From the NCBI GenBank assembly GCA_021647445.1, contig JAKIUS010000086.1, positions 1 through 6,928 on the forward strand: a stretch of 6,928 nucleotides of DNA, read 5' to 3'. Shown piece by piece: positions 1 to 6,260 of this stretch. Position 1 is the first letter of the stretch; the number at the start of each line of letters is the position of its first letter. The translations under genes and the position numbers were made by a program. This stretch comes from Geopsychrobacter sp. (GTDB lineage: Bacteria; Desulfobacterota; Desulfuromonadia; Desulfuromonadales; Geopsychrobacteraceae). A model generated the notes under the pieces. The model saw nothing but the letters and a program-made list of their open reading frames with translations. It ran no database searches and was not told the DNA's origin.

Positions 1-40
1 CAATACCGCTATTGTGTCCAATAGGCGTTGACGTCAGACA
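1..40 (-). mobile_element. Left end of an IS3-family insertion sequence, second copy, running out of the window
   Basis: These 40 bases match 6063-6102 with one mismatch (C at 26, T at 6088). On the minus strand the element begins TGTCTGACGTCAAC, and similarity between the copies stops exactly outside this TG, at 40/41 and 6102/6103, which marks a true element end. In the right-hand copy the same end is followed by an IS3-family OrfA start, so this copy should carry its transposase leftward, beyond position 1. The inner part contains a perfect 6-bp stem with a 4-base loop (9-24). The end lies 24 bp past the stop of the reductase gene, so insertion did not break that gene. The far end and the target duplication are not visible; whether this copy is complete is unknown. 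Confidence 0.75.
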
Positions 41-64
41 CCCCCCGATATCATTAAAACTCTA

Positions 65-940
65 TCAGTGAACATCCGATCTCTCTCGATTAAATTCACA
101 CATCTGTTTTACCAAACTAGGCCAAGGTGGTGCTTCATATCCGGTTGCTTCGCGAAAGCGCTCAGCATTCAACGACCTATCGATCTTGACACCTTCATCC
201 GGCACGATATCGATGGTCTTGCCATACTCATCAGCTACTAATTTGAGCAAATCATACTTGGCAATAGGTGCCGATGCAACATGATAGCGTCCTGATAATT
301 TGGGCTGGATCAACACAACATCGCGAACAATCTTGGCGAATTCATCTGTTGGAAGGCCTGAAAAATATGCGCGTGTATAACCGCTGACCCGTCCTTCCTG
401 GTCAAGGAACCAGCCGACTAAAGCATTCGCACTCATCAATTCATGACCGATAATGGAAGTGCGTAGAGTAATAGTGTGGGCATAGGTTACCTCACCGAGA
501 TATTTGGACATTCCATAAAGATCAGTGGCATCAGATCGGTCAGTTTCCAGATAGTTGCCTTTTGTTCCTGCAAAAATACAGTCTGTGCTCACATGGACAA
601 GGCGCGCCCCGCTTAATTCACACAGCCGGGCCAGGCGGTGTGGTAGCATCGCATTGATCGGCAGCGCCTGCAACGGATCATTCGCATCGGCCAACTGCTT
701 GATCAAACCAATGCAGTTCACCACGACCTGTGGCTTTACCTCTGCAAAAATACGTGTCAAGGCATCCTGGTTTTCGACATCAATACCGCTCAATATATTG
801 CCGCCTTCCTCCGGCGTGAAGAAGCGCTTCACCGAGGAAGAGCGCGCCGTGCCATATACCTCCAAACCTCTCCCCTGCCAAAGCACGCGGTACATCGCGT
901 TGCCAAGCATACCACTGATACCAAAAATCAGAATTCTCAT
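65..940 (-). CDS. RmlD-like NAD(P)-dependent sugar-nucleotide reductase (extended SDR family)
   Basis: A 291-residue cytoplasmic enzyme of the extended short-chain dehydrogenase family, resembling dTDP-4-dehydrorhamnose reductase. Visible hallmarks are the N-terminal Rossmann glycine motif GISGMLG (7-13), STD at 118-120 and the catalytic YxxxK as YGMSK (142-146). The segment GYTRAYFSGLPT (187-198) lies where substrate is bound. Length is normal for RmlD-type proteins and both ends look intact. It lacks the C-terminal cupin domain of longer UDP-L-FucNAc pathway reductases (FnlB/WbjC/Cap5F type). The gene starts 15 bp after the WbuB-like gene stops and has only a weak ribosome site, so it is probably coupled to it. 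That pairing suggests it makes a UDP-activated 6-deoxy-L-hexosamine (L-FucNAc or L-RhaNAc/L-QuiNAc branch) rather than dTDP-L-rhamnose, since no rmlA, rmlB or rmlC is present here; this is inference. The stop is 24 bp from an IS end. Confidence 0.88.
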   Translation of the reverse strand: MRILIFGISGMLGNAMYRVLWQGRGLEVYGTARSSSVKRFFTPEEGGNILSGIDVENQDALTRIFAEVKPQVVVNCIGLIKQLADANDPLQALPINAMLPHRLARLCELSGARLVHVSTDCIFAGTKGNYLETDRSDATDLYGMSKYLGEVTYAHTITLRTSIIGHELMSANALVGWFLDQEGRVSGYTRAYFSGLPTDEFAKIVRDVVLIQPKLSGRYHVASAPIAKYDLLKLVADEYGKTIDIVPDEGVKIDRSLNAERFREATGYEAPPWPSLVKQMCEFNRERSDVH

Positions 941-955
941 AAATTACAATCCCGT

Positions 956-2179
956 TCATTTTTCTGTAATGTGTATAAAGTGATCTATTAGCTTGTGCAC
1001 CTGTTTTTTTGGGTCGAAGTGAGCATCGAAATACTCGCGACCATTTTTTCCAAGACGAAGTCGTTCCTCCGGCGATAAAGCATACAAACGCCGTACTTTA
1101 TCCGCCAGCGCTGTTCCGTTTTCTGCCGGGCAGGAAAAGCCTGCTCCTGCCTCTAAAACAATGCGCGCTCCCTCACCGTTCAGACTGGCAATCACCGGTT
1201 TTCCGGCCGCCAGATAAGCTTGCAACTTGCTTGGTATGACAGCGGCGAGTACAGGTGAGTCTCCAAGTGTCACCAGCAATGCGGAAGCTGCAGCAAATAT
1301 CTCGGGCATCGCCGTTAACGGCAGATGTCCCGTCATCAGAACATTATTCAAATGTCGGCACCTGATTTCCTGCTTGAGCCATTCCGCTTGGCTCCCTCCC
1401 CCGACGATATAGAACCTGATATCAGATTGTGTGGCCAGATCTTCTGCTGCCTGCAGAATCGTTTCCATAGACTGCGCCTTACCGATATTTCCGGTAAAAA
1501 CGACTGAAAATCCTTGTCTTATTTCACGCGCTGTTAGACAGCCTCCTTCATTGGTCGCCGTGTTCAAAGTAGGCTCTGCCGTATTTGGGTAATACAATAT
1601 TTTTCGGACATCGTTCGTCAATCGAGCGACAGGTTCTCGAAATGCCCTTGACTGAATCATAATTGTGTCCGCGTGCCGATAGATGTAACGAATGATGGCT
1701 TCCAAAGATTTAATGACCAAGGGATTCTTTATGAAACCAGTCGCAATAAGACTCTCCGGCCAAAGGTCTTGAACCCAAACCACCACGGAGGCGTGCTTGA
1801 GCCGCGCCAAAAAAATTGCTGGCAATACCTGCAGGAGCGGAGCTGGTGCAAACCCTACTACTCCATCATAGTGCTGGCCACGCAATGCCACCGGAGATAA
1901 TATATAGCCGGTTAAAATAAACGACAGATAGTTGATAGCTAGGCCAAAAGCTGAACCACTGCCCCTCGGCACAAGCGGCAACCGAACCACGTCAGCTCCT
2001 GCAAACCGTTCACGCGTGATACTAAGAACCTTATACCCGGGGAAAATCCTCCCGCCAGGATAGTTCGGCTTGCCAGTCAGCACGGTGACGTGCATTCCCT
2101 CCTCAACAAGCGAGGCTACCAGTTCATTAATTCGGAAATTTTCCGGCCAGAAATATTGACTCCAAATTAGAATTCTCAT
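956..2179 (-). CDS. WbuB-like GT4 glycosyltransferase
   Basis: A 407-residue GT-B fold transferase of family GT4, close in pattern to the WbuB group, whose named member is an L-FucNAc transferase in O-antigen assembly. The N-terminal acceptor domain begins MRILIWSQYFWPENFRI and contains QDLWPESL (137-144), typical of the group. The C-terminal nucleotide-sugar domain starts at FTGNIGKAQSMET (228-240) and carries PSKLQAYLAAGKPV (316-329) and NGEGARIVLEAGAG (334-347). The hydrophobic stretch near 78-128 could sit against the membrane, where the lipid-linked acceptor would be. Length is normal for the group. Its ATG overlaps the stop of the preceding glycosyltransferase as ATGA (2176-2179), and GGAAG lies 7 bases upstream, inside that gene. 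The reductase follows 15 bp later. The family assignment is firm; the sugar transferred is inference. Confidence 0.9.
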   Translation of the reverse strand: MRILIWSQYFWPENFRINELVASLVEEGMHVTVLTGKPNYPGGRIFPGYKVLSITRERFAGADVVRLPLVPRGSGSAFGLAINYLSFILTGYILSPVALRGQHYDGVVGFAPAPLLQVLPAIFLARLKHASVVVWVQDLWPESLIATGFIKNPLVIKSLEAIIRYIYRHADTIMIQSRAFREPVARLTNDVRKILYYPNTAEPTLNTATNEGGCLTAREIRQGFSVVFTGNIGKAQSMETILQAAEDLATQSDIRFYIVGGGSQAEWLKQEIRCRHLNNVLMTGHLPLTAMPEIFAAASALLVTLGDSPVLAAVIPSKLQAYLAAGKPVIASLNGEGARIVLEAGAGFSCPAENGTALADKVRRLYALSPEERLRLGKNGREYFDAHFDPKKQVHKLIDHFIHITEK

Positions 2180-3195
2180 CGCAACACTTCCATAAAAAAA
2201 CCTTCCGCCGTTCCAATCTCTACAGGTGGCTCTACAGCATTGAGGAATCGCTTGACGGCTCGGGCAATCGACACTGGAGACTCAGGATCGAAGGTCTCGG
2301 TCGGTTCAATCACGTCTCGTACGAAGTCAAGCTCTGATGCCAAAACGGGCAATCCCGTTTGCGATGCTTCAACAAGCGGGAGGCCGAACGATTCCGACGT
2401 AGAAGGATAAATCATGGCACCGGCAGTCCGGTATAGGGCAAAGACTTCTGCGCGAGACATGACCCCCAGATTGACGATATCCAATTCGTGCGCTGCAGAA
2501 AATTTTTTGATGAACTCGGCAAGATCGGGATTACTATTTTCATCCAATGTCAAGGCCAGCGAAGGCTTGTGCCCGACATTGTTAAGCAGACGCCAAGCTT
2601 CCAGTAACTTCTCGTGGTTCTTATGAGCCTCACCACTGGCGACATACACAAAATCAAACTCACCCTTCTGTGTGGTCATATCAGAAACCGGCAGGGGAGC
2701 AGGCGCAAACGGTGCCACCGATATCGGCACGTCGCGCTTCAGCCAGCGCTGCAGCGACGCGGCCATGGAGGGCGTCTGCACAATATAGCGAGAGCACCGC
2801 TGCTGAAACCAGCGGCTCCACAGCCGTTCAACGATAAGCCGTACCCTAACGAAAAAAGGGTAACCCGCCAAACTTGTATGCTCAATCAGCAGGCGGTTTT
2901 GTATGAACACCACGGAACGTCCTTTTAGTGGCAACAAGGGAGGCAGGCCGTGAAAGCATAGTACCACATCATCGCGGCGACATTGGCGATACAAACGCCA
3001 TTCCGCAGCCAATCTGCCTCGGAACGAGCGTTTTACAAAATGTATGATCACTCCAACAGGAAGGCGCGAGCAATTTTTCAGGCGTCGGTCCAGTTGCATC
3101 CAGTCAAATTGCTGAATCGGAACAGACAGTAGTTTCAATAACAATATGACTCCCCCGCCAATATGCACAGAAGGAGCGTGTAACAAAACGCGCAT
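2176..3195 (-). CDS. GT4 glycosyltransferase (group 1)
   Basis: A 339-residue GT-B transferase. The N-terminus MRVLLHAPSVHIGGG has the glycine-rich donor-side loop seen in many GT4 enzymes. The C-terminal half holds DFVYVASGEAHKNHEKLLEAW (181-201), with the His/Lys-Asn-His region expected near the donor phosphate. It also has the full GT4 E-x7-E signature at E268 and E276 within ESFGLPLVEA. It is on the short side for GT4, but both domains are represented. The ATG at 3195 is well fixed: an in-frame TAA lies two codons upstream. The only purine-rich ribosome site, GAGGA (3210-3214), is 14 bases away, so initiation may be weak. The stop overlaps the next ATG by 4 bp. Several Cys and Arg residues stand out in the first 140 residues. 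Donor and acceptor cannot be named; the role in polysaccharide assembly is inferred from the neighbours. Confidence 0.9.
   Translation of the reverse strand: MRVLLHAPSVHIGGGVILLLKLLSVPIQQFDWMQLDRRLKNCSRLPVGVIIHFVKRSFRGRLAAEWRLYRQCRRDDVVLCFHGLPPLLPLKGRSVVFIQNRLLIEHTSLAGYPFFVRVRLIVERLWSRWFQQRCSRYIVQTPSMAASLQRWLKRDVPISVAPFAPAPLPVSDMTTQKGEFDFVYVASGEAHKNHEKLLEAWRLLNNVGHKPSLALTLDENSNPDLAEFIKKFSAAHELDIVNLGVMSRAEVFALYRTAGAMIYPSTSESFGLPLVEASQTGLPVLASELDFVRDVIEPTETFDPESPVSIARAVKRFLNAVEPPVEIGTAEGFFMEVLR
2187..2191 (-). promoter_or_regulatory. Shine-Dalgarno site of the WbuB-like gene
   Basis: The minus strand reads GGAAG 7 bases before the ATG at 2179, inside the 3' end of the preceding gene. It supports the ATG that overlaps the upstream TGA, and so translational coupling of the two glycosyltransferases. 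Confidence 0.5.
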
Positions 3196-3342
3196 AATTT
3201 AATATACAATCCTCTAATCTGCATTTCCCAAAAATGTGCGCCAACCGGCATCGCATTGAGACCTGTTGAATGGTCAATATCCAATTGCTTCGATGTGTGC
3301 CCAGAGTTTATCACACTCCCACTTGCACACTATTCTTTTGTG
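3196..3342. other. 147-bp intergenic gap inside the glycosyltransferase operon
   Basis: This is the only sizeable break between the five central genes. No ORF is credible here. On the minus strand there is TTGACC (near 3272-3277) without a usable -10 at the right distance. TATATT (near 3202-3207) is too close to the ATG to serve a normal leader. An imperfect inverted repeat occupies 3295-3330. I see no convincing promoter or terminator, so read-through from the upstream gene is the simplest view. Confidence 0.5.
3295..3330. repeat. Imperfect nested inverted repeat downstream of a glycosyltransferase gene
   Basis: The arms GTGTGC (3295-3300) and GCACAC (3325-3330) are perfect complements. Inside them GAGT (3304-3307) pairs with ACTC (3315-3318) around a short loop. 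The stem could fold in the transcript 13 bases after the stop at 3343. No U-run follows on the minus strand, so it does not look like an intrinsic terminator. It may act in mRNA processing or stability, or have no role. Confidence 0.35.
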
Positions 3343-4626
3343 TTATAAATCCTGAAATATTTCATCGTAAAATGCAATAGCCTGTTTTTTCAACACCTTC
3401 TGATCCAATCTTTCTTGTACGGTTGACCAGTTTAATTCGGCAGCCTGATCCACAAGAGGATTATTGGTCACTGCGTCAAGCAACCGATCAGCAATCAAGT
3501 TGATATCGTCGGGAGGTATGATAAAGCCGCTTTTGCCATCTTCAATCCACTCGTCGCAACAGGCCGTATCGGTCTGAATGGGAAATGCCCCCATGGCAAT
3601 AGCTTCCAGCATTGATGTACTAATAGCATCCGAAACACTTATGCCCAGATAAATCCGTGCCCGACTGAACATTCTAAGTACGGTATCGTGCGAGGAATGG
3701 GGCAGTAAGGTGATGTTCAATCCCAGAGAAATCCCTAGCTTTTCAGCGCGAGCAGCGACGTCTGGCGATGCTGAAAAGACCACGATCTGGTAATTCTTCA
3801 AAGATGATGCGCAACGCTCAATAACATCAAGCGCCATCAAGCCGCGTCCTGCAAAATGCTGATATCCCTTAACCATAATCAGCCGACGCTGTGATGGCAG
3901 ATATGTTGCGCGCACCAGACCGATTTCGGCCAGATCCAATCCGCCGGTATTCGGCATCACTTGCATCGCCTTGCCGGTCAGGCCCAGCTCGTGTGCCAGA
4001 CCTACATCTCTTGCACATTCGCAGGAATAAAAATCAATATTGCGAAGTAGACGAGAAATCTGTTTTCTGTGATCCTCGAACTGGCGGTAATAGTAAATAT
4101 CGCTCCCCCAATTGGTTGCAATCCAGGGAGGGAAATCAGAATTACTTAACTCCTTGGCCCGCAATACATTGTATCCACAGTGCTGGAATTCCAAGGAATG
4201 GATAAGGTCCGGTTTCAGATTAGCAATCAATCGAGCTAAAGCCCGCGGACCATAAGCATAAGGGGCCTGTGCATCCGATTCTCCAAGACGTACACGCTTC
4301 GCTCCATTAAGAATACGCGCCATTGGAGATGGTACTAGGAGAGGATAGATCGTATGCACCGGCAGCTTGTTGGGATGCTGACTCTCCTCAAGACCCGACA
4401 AACCGCCGAGCAATTTACGCGGATTGGTTAGGGCGGTCTTCGCTATTAATCTCGGACTGATCAGCCGCCAAGGCTGGTGGACGGTCACTCCCTGCATCTC
4501 GGGATGCACTGGAAGATAATTCACTGGGAAGATATGGAGGTCCCATTCCTGATCGGCAATTTGTTTAATCCAGCGCACCGTGTGCATGCTCATTTGCATT
4601 GCTACAAAAAGAATTTTACGCGTCAT
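3343..4626 (-). CDS. GT4-like glycosyltransferase with WGSD motif
   Basis: A 427-residue GT-B type transferase. The N-terminal domain opens MTRKILFVAMQMSMHTVRWI, a form seen in polysaccharide-locus GT4 enzymes, and contains SLEFQHCGYN (144-153) and TNWGSDIYYY (171-180). The C-terminal domain begins near RRLIMVKGYQHFAGRG (247-262), with K253 placed where the donor phosphate is contacted. It ends in the GT4 core DAISTSMLEAIAMGAFPI (333-350) followed by WIEDGKSGFIIPPDD. In that core the usual first Glu of E-x7-E is Asp (D333, with E341), a conservative but uncommon change. Its ATG overlaps the stop of the upstream fused glycosyltransferase as ATGA (4623-4626), so it is probably translationally coupled. 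A 147-bp gap follows. Donor sugar and linkage cannot be read from sequence. Confidence 0.88.
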   Translation of the reverse strand: MTRKILFVAMQMSMHTVRWIKQIADQEWDLHIFPVNYLPVHPEMQGVTVHQPWRLISPRLIAKTALTNPRKLLGGLSGLEESQHPNKLPVHTIYPLLVPSPMARILNGAKRVRLGESDAQAPYAYGPRALARLIANLKPDLIHSLEFQHCGYNVLRAKELSNSDFPPWIATNWGSDIYYYRQFEDHRKQISRLLRNIDFYSCECARDVGLAHELGLTGKAMQVMPNTGGLDLAEIGLVRATYLPSQRRLIMVKGYQHFAGRGLMALDVIERCASSLKNYQIVVFSASPDVAARAEKLGISLGLNITLLPHSSHDTVLRMFSRARIYLGISVSDAISTSMLEAIAMGAFPIQTDTACCDEWIEDGKSGFIIPPDDINLIADRLLDAVTNNPLVDQAAELNWSTVQERLDQKVLKKQAIAFYDEIFQDL

Positions 4627-6017
4627 GCCACATCCACTTTGTGCAAGATACTTTTAAAACGTTCGACTACCTGATCCACGCTATAACTCATTCTAAACTC
4701 TTCATTGCACCATGGTTCGCTCGTACCGGATGCGACATAGTCGACAGCCTCCTCAATAGCGCTAGCGATACCCTCGATATCGTTCGGGTGGGCCTGCCAG
4801 CAAGCGAGACTATCAAGGATATCCTTTGAGGCCCCAGGGGGAGCCAACCCGACGATTGGCCTACCCGTCCCCATATAGTCAGACAGCTTACTGGGAACAA
4901 ACAGATTTTGCTTTACGTTAGCTTCGATGAGAAGAAGAATATCTGAATCATACATCTTTTCAAGAGATTCCACATACGAAACATTTGATACCGAAGTAAC
5001 CATGCCATCAGGCAACGAGCATGCAGCTTCTGTCTCAAGCATGTCTGATGGAACACGTCCAACCAACTCGATATGCAAGGCGTCTCGCAGATCCGGACGT
5101 CGGATCAACAGTTTGTTGAGCGCTCGAAACAGGGATTCGGGCGAACGCTGTGCGAACAGCACTCCGACATATCTCAATGTTATGCGTTTGTTAGTTGCCT
5201 TCGGCCGTTGCGGAAAAATCGCATCATCATACGGATGCGGAATGACATCAGTTTTCGCGTAAAACTGCGCCCCATATTTTTTCGTCATCAGATCACGTGA
5301 GTATTTAGAACTGTGAATAATGAAATCAGCTGCTGCAATAGCTTTGGGTTCCTGCCAATTGCTCCAGAATCGAGTAAACCATCTTTTCACAAGCGGATTG
5401 TCTGCCCACGGATCACTGAACTGCGCAATCCAGCAGATCTCAGGGCGATACTGTTTCAGTTTTTGCATTACGGAATTAATCGAATGGAACGGAGACCACG
5501 TGATAATGGCATCGTATTGATCTAGGTCCATTTGCATCAGCGTATTGAATGCTTGGTTATGCAACACACCCATCAAATCTGGGAGTGCCGACAGTACCTT
5601 CAACTGGATCCGCAGCTTGGATATCAGATTATTATGAGGTTGCAGCCTTATGACATTCTTGAAATTTTGTTCAACATACGGCAGGAGACTCTCATCCCTA
5701 CCTATATATACCGAGAAAGGATCCGCACATAATACGTTCACATGGTATCCCTGACGCACCAATGCTGCCATGGGCTTGACAACGACTGGCGTCATCTGAG
5801 TCTGTATAGGTGGGAAAGCATAACTGAAAAGGAGTATGCGTTTTTTTAGAAATTTTTCTTCCAGAGGTCGCGCCAACACTGAGTTTTCGTCTGACATCTT
5901 TCTGGTCACGTCACGCACTCCATCGATCTCAGCTGAATATTGCTTGCGCGTGGCGCGGCGAATGTCTTTTATGGCCTTGGTCGATGCGGTGCGAGGCCGT
6001 CCAGGTTTCCTGTTCAT
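4623..6017 (-). CDS. Glycosyltransferase (GT-B, GT4-like) with an N-terminus borrowed from an IS3 transposase
   Basis: The chosen ATG at 6017 gives 464 residues. Residues 1-30 (MNRKPGRPRTAS to QYSAE) match, from memory, the start of IS3-family OrfA proteins, which are unrelated to glycosyltransferases. A linker of about 27 residues follows. A GT-B enzyme begins near residue 58 with KKRILLFSYAFPPIQTQMTP. Glycosyltransferase features are IAQFSDPWADNP (197-208), IPHPYDDAIFPQ (259-270), the donor domain start LRYVGVLFAQRSPESL (281-296) and FVPSKLSDYMGTGRPIVGL (373-391). There is no classical E-x7-E. ATG 6017 has AAGGAGAG just upstream, the IS's own ribosome site. The frame is open to a TTG at 6083, but that lies in the IS end and is unlikely. 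A second possible start is Met at 5897, which would omit the IS part and is probably close to the ancestral start, but it has only a weak site (AGAAAG directly adjacent). First gene of the apparent operon; its stop overlaps the next start. Confidence 0.8.
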   Translation of the reverse strand: MNRKPGRPRTASTKAIKDIRRATRKQYSAEIDGVRDVTRKMSDENSVLARPLEEKFLKKRILLFSYAFPPIQTQMTPVVVKPMAALVRQGYHVNVLCADPFSVYIGRDESLLPYVEQNFKNVIRLQPHNNLISKLRIQLKVLSALPDLMGVLHNQAFNTLMQMDLDQYDAIITWSPFHSINSVMQKLKQYRPEICWIAQFSDPWADNPLVKRWFTRFWSNWQEPKAIAAADFIIHSSKYSRDLMTKKYGAQFYAKTDVIPHPYDDAIFPQRPKATNKRITLRYVGVLFAQRSPESLFRALNKLLIRRPDLRDALHIELVGRVPSDMLETEAACSLPDGMVTSVSNVSYVESLEKMYDSDILLLIEANVKQNLFVPSKLSDYMGTGRPIVGLAPPGASKDILDSLACWQAHPNDIEGIASAIEEAVDYVASGTSEPWCNEEFRMSYSVDQVVERFKSILHKVDVA

Positions 6018-6020
6018 CGT

Positions 6021-6028
6021 CTCTCCTT
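6021..6028 (-). promoter_or_regulatory. Strong Shine-Dalgarno site of IS orfA, now serving the glycosyltransferase
   Basis: The minus strand reads AAGGAGAG, 3 bases before ATG 6017 (5 bases from the AAGGAG core). It is the best ribosome site in the window and is the reason for choosing 6017 over TTG 6083 and ATG 5897. It belongs to the IS leader. Confidence 0.7.
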
Positions 6029-6054
6029 GGTGGTAACGATGAGCCCAAAACCCT

Positions 6055-6083
6055 CTTTTATGCAATACCGCTATTGTGTCCAA
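6055..6083 (-). promoter_or_regulatory. Candidate IS-borne promoter upstream of the fused glycosyltransferase
   Basis: On the minus strand TTGGAC (6083-6078) and TAAAAG (6060-6055) are separated by 17 bases. Both are imperfect sigma-70 boxes. IS3-family elements commonly carry a weak promoter for orfA at the left end with the -35 in the terminal repeat, which fits this position. The predicted start would give a leader of roughly 30 bases to ATG 6017. No experimental support. Confidence 0.4.
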
Positions 6084-6102
6084 TAGGTGTTGACGTCAGA
6101 CA
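6063..6102. repeat. 40-bp direct repeat, matching positions 1-40
   Basis: 39 of 40 bases match positions 1-40 in the same orientation, about 6.06 kb apart. It is the end of the IS. Inside are the palindrome TGACGTCA (6091-6098) and three alternating TATTG/CAATA blocks. Two of these form a perfect stem, CTATTG/CAATAG, with a 4-base loop (6071-6086). The two copies bracket the five-gene polysaccharide module and could recombine. Confidence 0.9.
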
Positions 6103-6260
6103 GTTTTCGCCAAGGCCATTCGCGCTAGAGCAACAATCTGGCGTAACAGTCCAAAATTTTTTAATGCAAACATACTCTCATATTCCTGAACTATGTTATC
6201 AAATTCATGTGCCACAGCAATGAAACAAGTCCTCTTAAATTCGCAGCCAATCAACGCTGC
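6096..6260 (-). pseudogene. Possible broken ORF interrupted by the IS
   Basis: An open frame of 54 codons runs from just after a TAA (6263-6261) into the IS, where it stops at TGA (6098-6096). The product has protein-like composition, for example HEFDNIVQEYESMF followed by KNFGLLRQIVALARMALAK. There is no good start: the first ATG (6173) is internal, and a GTG at 6215 has only a distant purine-rich site. FDNIVQEYESMF recalls the C-terminal helix of some GT4 glycosyltransferases, so this could be debris of another transferase cut by the insertion, but that is a guess. An open frame of this length can also arise by chance in AT-rich DNA. Confidence 0.28.

Larger units (their letters stand above)
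5928..6102 (-). mobile_element. Truncated IS3-family element: left end plus start of orfA
   Basis: The element begins at 6102 (minus strand TGTCTGACG), where similarity to the copy at 1-40 ends abruptly. It contains the terminal repeat, a leader, the ribosome site AAGGAGAG and the first 30 codons of orfA (6017-5928). Encoded features are the basic GRPRTAS segment and the run IKDIRRATRKQYSAE, which I recognise as the N-terminus of IS3-family OrfA. In intact relatives YSAE is followed by EKIRIVLDGLRGEDS. Here it is followed by IDGVRD, so the match breaks at or soon after E30; IDGVR may be a deleted relic of LDGLR. The helix-turn-helix remainder, OrfB with its DDE catalytic domain and the right end are missing, so the copy cannot move itself. 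The breakpoint is approximate. Confidence 0.75.

Noticed and set aside
931..940. Identical 10-bp ATGAGAATTC starts in the reductase and WbuB-like genes (931-940 and 2170-2179)
   Set aside because: Both proteins begin MRILI, a common start for Rossmann-type folds. The likeness does not extend far enough to suggest duplication.
555..983. 142-codon plus-strand ORF opposite the reductase gene
   Set aside because: Antisense shadow of a gene with clear SDR motifs; its product is low-complexity Ser/Arg/Pro-rich and has no family resemblance.
3240..3277. TTGACC on the minus strand as a -35 for the 2176-3195 gene
   Set aside because: At 17 bases the candidate -10 reads GCGATG, a poor match; TATATT further on has no matching -35 and is only 6 bases from the ATG.
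3891..4205. 104-codon plus-strand ORF opposite the WGSD glycosyltransferase
   Set aside because: Shadow of a well-supported gene. The same applies to 2614-2928 and the other plus-strand ORFs.
6018..6083. TTG at 6083 as start of the glycosyltransferase, giving 486 residues
   Set aside because: It lies inside the IS terminal repeat with no ribosome site, and ATG 6017 has a strong one. The extra 22 residues resemble no protein.
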